Shown: positions 39,977 to 48,832 of the stretch, piece by piece | Layout: every line of letters begins with the position of its first letter | Numbering within the stretch: position 1 is the first letter of the stretch | Origin: an uncultured Pelagibacteraceae bacterium | GTDB taxonomy: Bacteria; Pseudomonadota; Alphaproteobacteria; Pelagibacterales; Pelagibacteraceae | NCBI GenBank assembly: GCA_902595285.1 | Contig: CACJPL010000004.1 | Span: 62,001-126,000 of the forward strand | Length of the DNA: 64,000 nucleotides | Reading direction: 5' to 3' | Notes under the pieces: generated by a model | Database searches by the model: none | The model's input: only the letters and a program-made list of their open reading frames with translations | What the model was told of the DNA's origin: nothing | Translations under genes and position numbers: made by a program

Positions 39977-39993
39977 AAATAATGTGAGTTATT

Positions 39994-41001
39994 TTAGCCT
40001 TCTACAGCAGTGATAATTTCTCTTGCTCTATTTAGAACAGCATCACCATCAAGACCTTTTCCGCTCATTTCTTTCAACCAATTTGACTCAATTGGTGCCA
40101 AGATTTTTTTGTACTCAGCAATAACATCATCTGATGCAATTATAATTTCATGGCCATCTCTTTTTGAGATTTCATTTTTCATAATAGCATTTTGATTATC
40201 AATCAAACCTGACGCCCAATCACCGAAAGCATGGCCACTATATTTATTTATACAAGCCTGATCTCCTGCTGATAAACTATTGAACTTATCTTCATTCATA
40301 ATTAAACCAAATGTAGCATTAGTGATATTAACTTCAGTATGATATTTAGTTACATCAAACAACCTGAATGAACCTACAGCAGTGTATGGAAATGGAGTTC
40401 CATCTACAACACCTTTGCTTAAAGCTTCAGAAGTTCCTGGAGCAGGTACTTTCACTCCTGTTGCACCTAAAGTTTTTAAAATTGTTCCTGCAATTTTACT
40501 TGGTACTCTCATTTTCTTACCTTTAAAATCAGCAGGTTTAACAACTTTAGTATCCTTCATATGAATTTGATATCCAGGATTAGAGTGTAGACCAATTACT
40601 TTAATTCCTGCCATTTCTTTATCTAAATACCCTTCATTAAAAAGAGTATTTAAAGCTGTAGTTCCAGCTTTAGATGTTCTTGTAAGAAAAGGTAATTCAA
40701 TTACTGAACTTAAAGGAAATTGACCTCCAATATATCCTAAAACTGTCCATGAAATATCTGCAACACCTGATGTTACGATATCATATTGTTTAGGAGGACT
40801 TCCCAATACTCCCCCAGCATACATTTTTACATTTAATGTTCCCGAACATTGATTAACTTTTTTTGCCCAACCAGCAAGAATTTTACTTGCTATAAATGCC
40901 TTTGGTGGTTCAAAAGTTGCTAACTTAAGTTCAGTTGCAGAAGATGCACTAACAATGCTGAAAGAAAAAATTCCAATTATTAATCCAATTAATTTTTTCA
41001 T
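39994..41001 (-). CDS. dctP: TRAP transporter substrate-binding protein DctP
   Basis: Periplasmic binding protein of 335 residues with a signal peptide (MKKLIGLIIGIFSFSIVSASSA). TLNVKMYAGGVLGSPPKQYD near 54-73, the KGKKMRVPS region near 154-162 with the carboxylate-binding arginine, and GVVDGTPFPYTAV near 197 match the DctP family. It captures an organic acid for the DctQM permease encoded divergently. It lies downstream of the FAH hydrolase gene. Confidence 0.93.
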   Translation of the reverse strand: MKKLIGLIIGIFSFSIVSASSATELKLATFEPPKAFIASKILAGWAKKVNQCSGTLNVKMYAGGVLGSPPKQYDIVTSGVADISWTVLGYIGGQFPLSSVIELPFLTRTSKAGTTALNTLFNEGYLDKEMAGIKVIGLHSNPGYQIHMKDTKVVKPADFKGKKMRVPSKIAGTILKTLGATGVKVPAPGTSEALSKGVVDGTPFPYTAVGSFRLFDVTKYHTEVNITNATFGLIMNEDKFNSLSAGDQACINKYSGHAFGDWASGLIDNQNAIMKNEISKRDGHEIIIASDDVIAEYKKILAPIESNWLKEMSGKGLDGDAVLNRAREIITAVEG

Positions 41002-41051
41002 AAAATTATCCCCTTGTTGTTTAAAATTATTCTAAAATTGTAACTTGAAAT

Positions 41052-41903
41052 TTAGATTATTTCATCTTTAATTGTGTTAGATAAAACACCAATTTGGGTC
41101 ACTTCCACCTCAACTTTATCACCAGGTTTCATAAAAACTGGCGGATTTCTTTTAAATCCAACACCTCCGGGAGTTCCTGTAACTAATACATCTCCTGCTC
41201 TCCATGCCATAGCTTTAGAAACATAAGAAATCAATACTGGGATATCAAAAATTAATTGGCTTAATTTTGCATTTTGCATGACTTCACCATTTAATCTAGT
41301 TTCAAGGGTAAGATCTTTATAATCTTTAATTTCTTCAGCAAGAACCATGTGTGGTCCAAAGCTTCCAGTCCTTTCAAAATTTTTTCCCATCCCAAATTGT
41401 CTAGTATGTCTCTGCCAATCTCTAATAGTGCTTTCGTTATAACAAGAATAACCGACTATATGTTTTAAAGCATCTTCAGGTTTTATATGTTTACCGGCTT
41501 CTCCCATAATTACAGCCATCTCACCTTCAAAATCTAAATTGTCAGAAGCAATTGGTCTTTGAATTGGCTGCAAGTGTGCAGTTTGACTTTCTGGGAAACG
41601 ATGAAAAATTACAGGATTTTCCTCTACAGTCCTATTTGTTTCCTTAACATGTTCACTATAATTTAAGCCTACACAAATAATTTTTCCGGGATTTGGTATC
41701 AGAGGTAAATATTCAATATCATTTACACTCAAATTACCAGGATTTGCAGAAGCATATTTTTTTGCTTCGGAAATACCTTTTTTTAAAATTAGATCTTTTA
41801 AAGAAGTTGCACCTGATATTTTACCAGTAAGATCTGTTACAAGATCATTAAGTAAAATACCAAATTTTTGATCGCCATTATGTAAATAAGAAATAAACTT
41901 CAT
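41052..41903 (-). CDS. Fumarylacetoacetate hydrolase family protein
   Basis: Protein of 283 residues. ICVGLNYSEHVKETNR near 75-90, the metal-binding DFEGEMAVIMG near 124-134 and VLVTGTPGGVGFKRNPP near 239-255 mark the FAH family. It hydrolyses C-C bonds of ring-cleavage products or acts as a decarboxylase/isomerase. It is the first gene of the leftward run FAH-dctP-dioxygenase-hydroxylase, so the step after ring opening is likely. It diverges from dctQ. Confidence 0.88.
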   Translation of the reverse strand: MKFISYLHNGDQKFGILLNDLVTDLTGKISGATSLKDLILKKGISEAKKYASANPGNLSVNDIEYLPLIPNPGKIICVGLNYSEHVKETNRTVEENPVIFHRFPESQTAHLQPIQRPIASDNLDFEGEMAVIMGEAGKHIKPEDALKHIVGYSCYNESTIRDWQRHTRQFGMGKNFERTGSFGPHMVLAEEIKDYKDLTLETRLNGEVMQNAKLSQLIFDIPVLISYVSKAMAWRAGDVLVTGTPGGVGFKRNPPVFMKPGDKVEVEVTQIGVLSNTIKDEII

Positions 41904-41976
41904 AAATAATACTTTCTGTTTTAAAACAACCTTATATGCTAATGTCTCATTAATTTGAAGATAGTTTTTTTAGAAT

Positions 41977-42456
41977 ATGAATAAAATATTTGATTACTCA
42001 GCAATTGCTTCTGGTTTAATACTTTTACTATTATCAGTACTAACTTTCTGTGACGTATTTGGTCGAAGATTTTTAAACTCTCCTGTTACAGGAACAATCG
42101 AATTAGTTGAAATTGGTATGGCTTTAGTTGCTTTCTTAGCAATGCCAAGAGCTTTTTTTTTAAATGCAAATGTATCTGCAGATTTTATTAATAATTTAAA
42201 TTTAGGAATTTTTAAAACATGGCTCATAATTCTAAAATTTTTTTTAATGATAATCATTATGTCTTTAATGGCTTATGCAACTACGAAGACATCATTAAAA
42301 TTTATGTCAAATGAAAGAGTAACAATTGATTTAGAACTATATTTTTATCCTTTTTATTTTATTTGTGCTTTTGGTATGTGGTTAAGTGTATTGGCTATTA
42401 TTTTTTGGTTTATTAATGAATTATCTCAATCAAAGACTATAAAGGAAGATATTTAA
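41977..42456 (+). CDS. dctQ: TRAP transporter small permease DctQ
   Basis: Protein of 159 residues with four hydrophobic helices; FCDVFGRRFLNSPVTGTIELVE near 24-45 is typical of DctQ. It pairs with DctM, whose start overlaps its stop by one base. Divergent from the FAH gene across a 73-base promoter gap. Confidence 0.9.
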   Translation: MNKIFDYSAIASGLILLLLSVLTFCDVFGRRFLNSPVTGTIELVEIGMALVAFLAMPRAFFLNANVSADFINNLNLGIFKTWLIILKFFLMIIIMSLMAYATTKTSLKFMSNERVTIDLELYFYPFYFICAFGMWLSVLAIIFWFINELSQSKTIKEDI

Positions 42457-43769
42457 TGGAAATGGGTCCGATCATTAATGGAGGTATAGCTTTTGCAGCA
42501 GTTTTAATACTAATGGTCTTAAATATTCCAATCGGAATTGCAATGCTACTTGTAGGGTTCACTGGATTTGCATTAATATCTGGTTTTGACCCAGCTATTT
42601 TTGTTTTAGGCACTGCACCTTTTGATGCAGTATCAAAATATACTTTATCAGTACTTCCTCTTTTTGTTTTGATGGGAAATCTTGCTAACAGTGCAAATTT
42701 ATCAAGAAATTTATATGATGCTGCATACGCAGTTGTTGGTCACTACAAAGGTGGTTTAGCAATGTCAACTGTTGGAGCTTGTGCAGGTTTTGGAATGATT
42801 TGTGGATCTTCGATTGCAACCGCTGCAACGATGTCTCAAATGGCAGGACCAGAAATGAAAAGACATGGATATAGTGATGCTTTAATAAGTGGTTCAATTG
42901 CATCTGGAGGAACTCTTGGGATTATAATTCCACCAAGTGTTATATTGGTAATTTATGCATATTTAACAGAACAATCGGTTCAAGAACTTTTCTTTGCAGC
43001 ATTAATACCAGGACTTATAGCTGTAATTTTATATATGATAGCAATAAGAGTTTATCTCATAGTCTATCCATCACAGGGAGGTTATGGAAAAAAAATGCCT
43101 CTTAAAGAAAGAATTTCTGCAATTTCAAAGGTATTTCCAATTTTTTTAATCTTTGTAATTATAATGGGTGGTCTTTATTTAGGTTTTTTTACAGCCACAG
43201 AAAGTGCTGCTGTAGGAGTAATCTTAGTTTTAATATTTATTTTCGCTAGAGGGCAACTTACATTAAACTTATTGAAAGAAGCCTTATGGACAACCATAAA
43301 AACTGTTGGTTCATTATATTTAATTGTAATTGGCGCAAGTATATTCAATTACTTAATTACAGTAACACAATTACCTTTTGCAGTTGTTGATTTTATAAAT
43401 TATTTAGAACTAACACCATTAGGAATTATTTTGGTTATATGTGCAATCTATCTAGTACTTGGAACTGTAATGGACTCATTAGCGATGTTATTTTTAACAA
43501 TCCCAGTTTTTTTTCCAGTGATAGTTGATGCAGGCATAGATCCTGTTTGGTTTGGGATATTTGCTGTAATAGTTGTAGAATTTGGATTGGTCTCTCCGCC
43601 TGTTGGGATGAATTTGTTTGTAATTAAAGGTGTGATGCAAAATACACCTCTACAAACTATTTGGTTTGGAACAATTCCTTTTTTACTAACTGATGTAATT
43701 AGGGTTGCACTTATTATTGCTTTCCCCGCTATATGTTTGTATTTACCAAGTTTAATGGCATCTTCCTGA
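42456..43769 (+). CDS. dctM: TRAP transporter large permease DctM
   Basis: Membrane protein of 437 residues with about 12 helices. SVLPLFVLMGNLANSANLSRNLYDAAYA near 65-92, GMICGSSIATAATMSQMAGPEM near 113-134 and the SGGTLGIIIPPSVILVIYA loop near 149-167 are DctM hallmarks. It is the sodium-coupled transport subunit. Ends one base before the convergent sulfatase stop. Confidence 0.95.
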   Translation: MEMGPIINGGIAFAAVLILMVLNIPIGIAMLLVGFTGFALISGFDPAIFVLGTAPFDAVSKYTLSVLPLFVLMGNLANSANLSRNLYDAAYAVVGHYKGGLAMSTVGACAGFGMICGSSIATAATMSQMAGPEMKRHGYSDALISGSIASGGTLGIIIPPSVILVIYAYLTEQSVQELFFAALIPGLIAVILYMIAIRVYLIVYPSQGGYGKKMPLKERISAISKVFPIFLIFVIIMGGLYLGFFTATESAAVGVILVLIFIFARGQLTLNLLKEALWTTIKTVGSLYLIVIGASIFNYLITVTQLPFAVVDFINYLELTPLGIILVICAIYLVLGTVMDSLAMLFLTIPVFFPVIVDAGIDPVWFGIFAVIVVEFGLVSPPVGMNLFVIKGVMQNTPLQTIWFGTIPFLLTDVIRVALIIAFPAICLYLPSLMASS

Positions 43770-45353
43770 TTACCAAACACCAATCATGATACCATCATCT
43801 TTAGTGTAATCTCTTTCTTTAGTCACAAACTCATCCGTAGCTGCAACTCTATTTTTTCTATCTATAATTCTTTTTAAAAGTAATTCTTTCATTTCTTCTC
43901 TTATCTTTGAATGTTTTTCAGATTTCCCCAAATCGTTAAATTCATCAGGATCATTTTTTAAATCAAACAACTGTGGGTCAAATTCTTTGTAATAAATATA
44001 CTTCCAGTCACTATTCCTAATCATAAAAGCTCTTGCATCTGAGGCTCCTATGTTCAGTATTTTTCTTGCTTCGTTAAAAGCATAGTCAATTTCACTAAAA
44101 ACAAATTCTTTCCAATCTTTAGTGTTTTCTCCTTTCAATAATGGAATTAAAGAATTTCCCTCTAATCGATGTTTGCTGACAGGACTTTCTACTACATCTA
44201 AAAAAGTTGGGAGCAAATCTATTGCTTCAACAAATCTTTGTTCTTTTGTTCCTCTAGTTTTATTTGCATAATCACTTGGATCATAAATAATCATTGGAAC
44301 TCTAACTGACTGCTCATGGAACAGTTCTTTTTCACCTAACCAATGATCGCCTTGGTAATCTCCATGATCTGAAGTAAATACGATCATAGTATCCTCCATA
44401 TGACCTGATTCCTTTACAAATTTAAATAACCTTCCTAAGTTATCATCAATTTGCTTAATCAACCCCATATATCCTGAAAGCACTGTATTTCTTACTTCAT
44501 CTTTTGAAAAAGTTTTGGAAATACTATTTTCCATAAACGCTTTGTAAACTGGGTGATCATTTTTTCGCTCTGCATCATTTCTGTGAACTGGATAAAATTC
44601 ATTAGCTGAATACATATTGTGATAAGGGGCTGGAGCCATGTAAGGCCAATGTGGTTTAATATAAGATAAATGTAAAAACCACGGCATGTCTTTACTTTCT
44701 TCTATAAATTCCATTGCACGATTAGTCATAAAAGCTGTTTCAGAATGTTCTTCTGGAATTCTTGCTGGCTTATTAGAATTTCTTAATCGCCAACCGCTTA
44801 ATATTTCGCCGTTTTCTCCCTCAGAGGAATTTGCCCAATCATTCCATGGATTGGGTCCATCATATCCAAGTTTATTTAACCATTCATTATAAGATAAAGT
44901 TTTTTTTGAATTTTTGATTTGGTTGTTTGGATGTAGTCCATCATCTCTTTCATAAGGATCAAATCCAGGCTCACTAACAACCAATCCTATTTCTGTATCT
45001 TTATTTATACCAAGTCTACTCATTCCCTCTAAATCTGGTCTCATATGTGTTTTACCAACAACGCCCGTTCTTATTCCTGACTGACGTAGATAATCTCCAA
45101 TAGTTAGTTCTCCAATTGGAAGTGGCACCTGGTTCCAGGTAGATCCATGACTAAAAACTGTTCTGCCTGTGTAATAAGATGCTCTAGATGGACCACATAC
45201 AGGTGATTGAACATATGCAGACTCAAATTGAACTCCTTTTTTTGCTAAAGCATCAATATTAGGGGTTTTTAAATGGGGATGACCATAACAAGAAAGATAG
45301 TCCCATCTTAATTGATCAGCCATTATAAAAAGAATATTTCGAATTTTATTCAT
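43770..45353 (-). CDS. Sulfatase / phosphonate monoester hydrolase family enzyme
   Basis: Protein of 527 residues in the alkaline phosphatase superfamily. The active-site motif is CGPSR with C53 as the formylglycine precursor; metal ligands are D13 (MADQLRWD) and DHGDYQGDH near 330. There is no signal peptide, so it acts in the cytoplasm. It needs a formylglycine-generating enzyme, not seen in this window. Whether it cuts sulfate or phosphonate/phosphate esters cannot be told. It sits beside the TRAP permease. Confidence 0.85.
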   Translation of the reverse strand: MNKIRNILFIMADQLRWDYLSCYGHPHLKTPNIDALAKKGVQFESAYVQSPVCGPSRASYYTGRTVFSHGSTWNQVPLPIGELTIGDYLRQSGIRTGVVGKTHMRPDLEGMSRLGINKDTEIGLVVSEPGFDPYERDDGLHPNNQIKNSKKTLSYNEWLNKLGYDGPNPWNDWANSSEGENGEILSGWRLRNSNKPARIPEEHSETAFMTNRAMEFIEESKDMPWFLHLSYIKPHWPYMAPAPYHNMYSANEFYPVHRNDAERKNDHPVYKAFMENSISKTFSKDEVRNTVLSGYMGLIKQIDDNLGRLFKFVKESGHMEDTMIVFTSDHGDYQGDHWLGEKELFHEQSVRVPMIIYDPSDYANKTRGTKEQRFVEAIDLLPTFLDVVESPVSKHRLEGNSLIPLLKGENTKDWKEFVFSEIDYAFNEARKILNIGASDARAFMIRNSDWKYIYYKEFDPQLFDLKNDPDEFNDLGKSEKHSKIREEMKELLLKRIIDRKNRVAATDEFVTKERDYTKDDGIMIGVW

Positions 45354-45372
45354 AAGTTAAAAAATAACTTAT

Positions 45373-46380
45373 CTAAAATTCTAATGTTTTTGAAGACCCA
45401 TCTTTATATTTGAACTCTACTTTTCTTTCTGAAATACTTTTAATTGATGTAAAACCATCATATTCAGCGATAAACTCATTTAATTTTTTTCTACCTTTTT
45501 TGCTCATTTTTTTTCCTGGAGCATTCACGCCAACATCAATAATCAACTCAGCCCCATTTAAAAATGCATTTACCCAAGCTTTTACTGGAGGACCACATGT
45601 CATTGCCTCTGTTAACCAAATAGGTTTATTAACATCCACACCTTTCAATAAGTCTGCAAATTCATCTACCCAAAGTTCTTTATCGCATTGTCCATCTGGA
45701 CCACTGATGTGATGAATATTTGCAATATCAAAATGATCTTTGATTTTTGGTAAAACTGATTTCCAATACCTTTTGTTGTCAGGAAACATTCCTGCAGCAC
45801 CAGCCATAACTATTACAGCATCAGTTTGCTTTTCTTTAATTGTTTTTGAAGAAAAATTGAAAATTTCAATAAAATCCTCTTTGCTCCCTTTAAAAAACAT
45901 TTTAAATTCTGGTTCATTCATTACATCCCAATATTTTATAGGTTTAGTTAAACCAGGCATATCATTTGAACCATCTCCATCATATCGATCAACTAATTTT
46001 AAAAGAAAGGTTTTGTAATCATCCATTGAGCAAGGTTTACTTAGATATTTGGTAAATTTTTTTCCAAAAGGACTTCTTGCTTTTTTTCTTTTACATGATT
46101 TTTGCTCCCAATTTGCATGTGGCCAGATAGTAGCTAAAATTGTTTGATTGTGTTCTTGAGCATAAACGACATATTTATCTGCCTCTTCCCAAGTAAACTT
46201 TCCTTTTTCTTTTTCAATGTGATTCCAAATAAAAGGTCCTGGATGAGGTCTTACCCATTGTCCATCTTTGCCTCGCATTTTTTCATCACGCATTTCAGTT
46301 AGCTCTCCAAATCTAGAGTTTGCAGATGCATTTGAAATCAAATTAAAAAAAACAAATAGTAAAATAAATTTAACAAACAT
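45373..46380 (-). CDS. Secreted clan GH-A glycoside hydrolase-like protein
   Basis: Protein of 335 residues with a signal peptide (MFVKFILLFVFFNLISNASA). The barrel pattern includes RPHPGPFIWNHIE near 44-56, the acid/base motif WDVMNEPEF with N155-E156, and a candidate nucleophile E258 in PIWLTEAMTCG. This is the strand 4/strand 7 glutamate pair of clan GH-A (GH5/GH10/GH39-like). Four or more cysteines suggest periplasmic disulfides. Substrate unknown. It follows the methionine-rich gene with a 5-base gap. Confidence 0.65.
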   Translation of the reverse strand: MFVKFILLFVFFNLISNASANSRFGELTEMRDEKMRGKDGQWVRPHPGPFIWNHIEKEKGKFTWEEADKYVVYAQEHNQTILATIWPHANWEQKSCKRKKARSPFGKKFTKYLSKPCSMDDYKTFLLKLVDRYDGDGSNDMPGLTKPIKYWDVMNEPEFKMFFKGSKEDFIEIFNFSSKTIKEKQTDAVIVMAGAAGMFPDNKRYWKSVLPKIKDHFDIANIHHISGPDGQCDKELWVDEFADLLKGVDVNKPIWLTEAMTCGPPVKAWVNAFLNGAELIIDVGVNAPGKKMSKKGRKKLNEFIAEYDGFTSIKSISERKVEFKYKDGSSKTLEF

Positions 46381-46385
46381 TTTTA

Positions 46386-48827
46386 TTATTTAGGATCCGG
46401 ACCTGGACCTGGGCCTGGATCACCTGGAGGAGGAGCTCCTGGTTGACCTGGATCTCCTGGTCCGCCTGGTCCCATATCTCCTATTCCACCTGGGCCTCCT
46501 GGGGCACCTAAATCACCTATTCCACCTGGGCCTCCAGGCATACCACCCATATCACCTGGGCCTCCTGGGCCTCCTGGCATTCCACCCATATCACCCATAG
46601 GACCCATGTCTCCTGGACCACCTGGACCTCCTGCCATTGCACCAGCCATAGCTCCGCCCATTGTTCCAGACATTCCATCTTGCATAGCTCCACCCATGGC
46701 TTTACCCATTTCGCCTTCGCCCATGCCTTCCATTCCCATTGCAGCTCCCATTGCATGAGAACCCATAGCTGAAGCTGCAACTCCTTGAGCGGCCATTGCC
46801 GATCCCATTGCGGCGCCTGCTAATCCTCCTGCTCCTTCAGCAGCCATTGCAGCACCTGCTACGTTTCCAATTGCTGCTCCTGGATCAACTCCTGTTCCCA
46901 TTGCAGCTGATACTTGTCCTAAATTCATTCCACCTTTCATAATGCCACCCTCTAATCCTTCGGGCGTTCCTCCCATTATATCACCAAGTTTGGCACCTTC
47001 TGGTCCTCCTGCTAGTCCCATACTTGCAGCCATTTCTGGATTCATTTCTGCATCTAAATTCATTTCACCCATACCAACCATGCCGCCACTCATTGCTGCT
47101 AATCCCATGTCGCCACCTTCCATCCCCATGGCTCCACTTAATCCTTTCATTCCTTCGGCTCCCATTGCAGCCATTGTACCTTGGTTGACTAAGCCAACTT
47201 CCATCATATCTCCCATTTGACCAGCAGATAAATTTCCTGACTTAGCCATTTCAGCAACTCCTTGAACAGCTTTGCTACCAAGTCCAGCAACATTAGTTGA
47301 CATTATTGTTGATACATCCATTCCCGCAATTCCAGCTGCACCCATGCTTGCTACCATTCCGGGAGTTAAACCTGTTTGCATTGCCATATCAGCCATTCCA
47401 AATTTGTCCATTTCACCAATATCCATCCCAGTCATATTTGCCATAGCTTCACCCATATCTGCTTTAGACATGTTATCCATAACTCCACCCATCATTTTAC
47501 CTGCTGGATTATTTGAATCTAAAGCTTCTCCTATACCTAATGCGGTCATTCCTTTAGGTGGTGCCATTGCACCAGGCAATCCCCCGGCCAAAGATGGTTT
47601 TGCCATAATCATTGCTCCAATCATCATTCCTGACTCACTTATATTTTCAGGCATTTCCAAAGCTTCAGGCGCAGACATATTTTTTGCATAAGAATCTTTC
47701 ATCTCCATTCCCTTTTGAATAGCGTTCTGTTCTTTTGGTGCTTTTCCAGAAATAGCTTGGCTTATCATTCCAACGGAACCTGACATTGCAGATGTAATTC
47801 CAACTTCTGGATTAGCAAATGCAGTTTGCAATGTTTGAGCCATTTGATCCATTCCCATCTCTTGCATTGCTTTTCCAATTTCCTGCATTCCCTCTATACC
47901 ACCCATGCCTTTTGCCATATCTGCCATTCCTTGTATTCCAATGCTTGTCTCCATGCTCTTCATCATTTCTTCACCCATACCTTTGGCACTCATGGTGGCT
48001 GCTATTGCGCCAGTCATTGATTGACTCATTTGACCCATTGTCTCAGGATTAGTTGCTAAGGTTTCTAGTGCAGCAGTTGCAGCACCAATTGGTAGCGCAT
48101 TTAATGCTCCAGCCATCATTGCTGGATTCATGCCCATCTCTGCAACATTCATAGATGCAAAATTTCCTGGATTAAAATTTTCCATATCAAAATTAACTGA
48201 ACCAGTTATAGCTTCCATGTTTACTAAGCCAGAATTTGACAATCCTTCAATAGCTGCTCCCATTCCAATACCTTGGGAGTCTAGAGATCCCATCATTCCT
48301 TTTGCATCAAATCCAGCAGCACCTAAAGCGTTCATCTGCCCTGCCATTTTTTGTAACGATACAACTTTTCCAGCACCCATTTGGCCAGCTATGCTTGATA
48401 AAGCTGCCATTTCCTCTGGAGAAAAATCCTTTGCAAAATCAATTCCGGTCATATCCAAAGCCGTAGGATCTGGAATAGCTCCTAAAGCCATATCAGTAAC
48501 ACCTTCAACTAAGGACATTGCCTGTACTGCAGAAGTAATATCTCCTTTTGCTAAACTTTCGCTAGCAAATTTCATTGCAGTTTCGGCTTGCGCAATAGAT
48601 ACATCCAATGCTTTACCTATATCACTTTTTGCCTGTCCCAAAGCTTCTGTTGCGCCAGAAATATTTTCAACAACTTTGCCTGCATCTGTAGCCAATTGGT
48701 CTGCTGCGGCTTGAGCAGAATTTCCTGCTGCCTCTGAAATTCCAGACATAGCAGCTATATCATTTGCTTTAACAGTAAAGTTTAAAAATAGAAAAAATAT
48801 CAAAAAGGTTTTAATTATAATTTTCAA
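46386..48827 (-). CDS. Very methionine/glycine/alanine-rich secreted protein with collagen-like tail
   Basis: I do not recognise this 813-residue protein. It has a clear signal peptide (MKIIIKTFLIFFLFLNFTVKA). Residues 25-110 are an alanine-rich helical segment. From about 110 to 725 it is built of irregular helical units with a methionine every few residues (e.g. GMGGIEGMQEIGKAMQEMGM); I count about 107 methionines and no cysteine. The last 85 residues are a Gly-Pro tail (GGPGGPGDMGGMPGGPGG-type). Base composition is much richer in G and C than its neighbours because of these codons. It lies between the GH-A gene and the lysine-rich gene, all in one direction. Confidence 0.8.
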   Translation of the reverse strand: MKIIIKTFLIFFLFLNFTVKANDIAAMSGISEAAGNSAQAAADQLATDAGKVVENISGATEALGQAKSDIGKALDVSIAQAETAMKFASESLAKGDITSAVQAMSLVEGVTDMALGAIPDPTALDMTGIDFAKDFSPEEMAALSSIAGQMGAGKVVSLQKMAGQMNALGAAGFDAKGMMGSLDSQGIGMGAAIEGLSNSGLVNMEAITGSVNFDMENFNPGNFASMNVAEMGMNPAMMAGALNALPIGAATAALETLATNPETMGQMSQSMTGAIAATMSAKGMGEEMMKSMETSIGIQGMADMAKGMGGIEGMQEIGKAMQEMGMDQMAQTLQTAFANPEVGITSAMSGSVGMISQAISGKAPKEQNAIQKGMEMKDSYAKNMSAPEALEMPENISESGMMIGAMIMAKPSLAGGLPGAMAPPKGMTALGIGEALDSNNPAGKMMGGVMDNMSKADMGEAMANMTGMDIGEMDKFGMADMAMQTGLTPGMVASMGAAGIAGMDVSTIMSTNVAGLGSKAVQGVAEMAKSGNLSAGQMGDMMEVGLVNQGTMAAMGAEGMKGLSGAMGMEGGDMGLAAMSGGMVGMGEMNLDAEMNPEMAASMGLAGGPEGAKLGDIMGGTPEGLEGGIMKGGMNLGQVSAAMGTGVDPGAAIGNVAGAAMAAEGAGGLAGAAMGSAMAAQGVAASAMGSHAMGAAMGMEGMGEGEMGKAMGGAMQDGMSGTMGGAMAGAMAGGPGGPGDMGPMGDMGGMPGGPGGPGDMGGMPGGPGGIGDLGAPGGPGGIGDMGPGGPGDPGQPGAPPPGDPGPGPGPDPK
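46390..46640 (-). repeat. Gly-Pro-rich coding repeat at the 3' end of the methionine-rich gene
   Basis: Imperfect tandem copies of a unit coding for GGPGGPGDMGGMP and variants (GGPGGIGDLGAP, GGPGGIGDMG). On the plus strand this is a run of CCTGGGCCTCC-like blocks. Near-identical DNA units point to expansion by slippage or recombination, and copy number may vary between strains. Confidence 0.8.
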
Positions 48828-48832
48828 GTTTA

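Noticed and set aside
41918..41927. GTTTTAAAAC palindrome in the gap between the FAH gene and dctQ
   Set aside because: Ten bases of AT-rich symmetry are expected by chance in this genome; no second half-site or repeat was seen.
46517..48714. Long open frames antisense to, or in another frame of, the methionine-rich gene
   Set aside because: They arise from the biased composition of the real gene (few stop codons opposite Ala/Gly/Met codons). Only the main frame has a signal peptide and proper spacing to neighbours.
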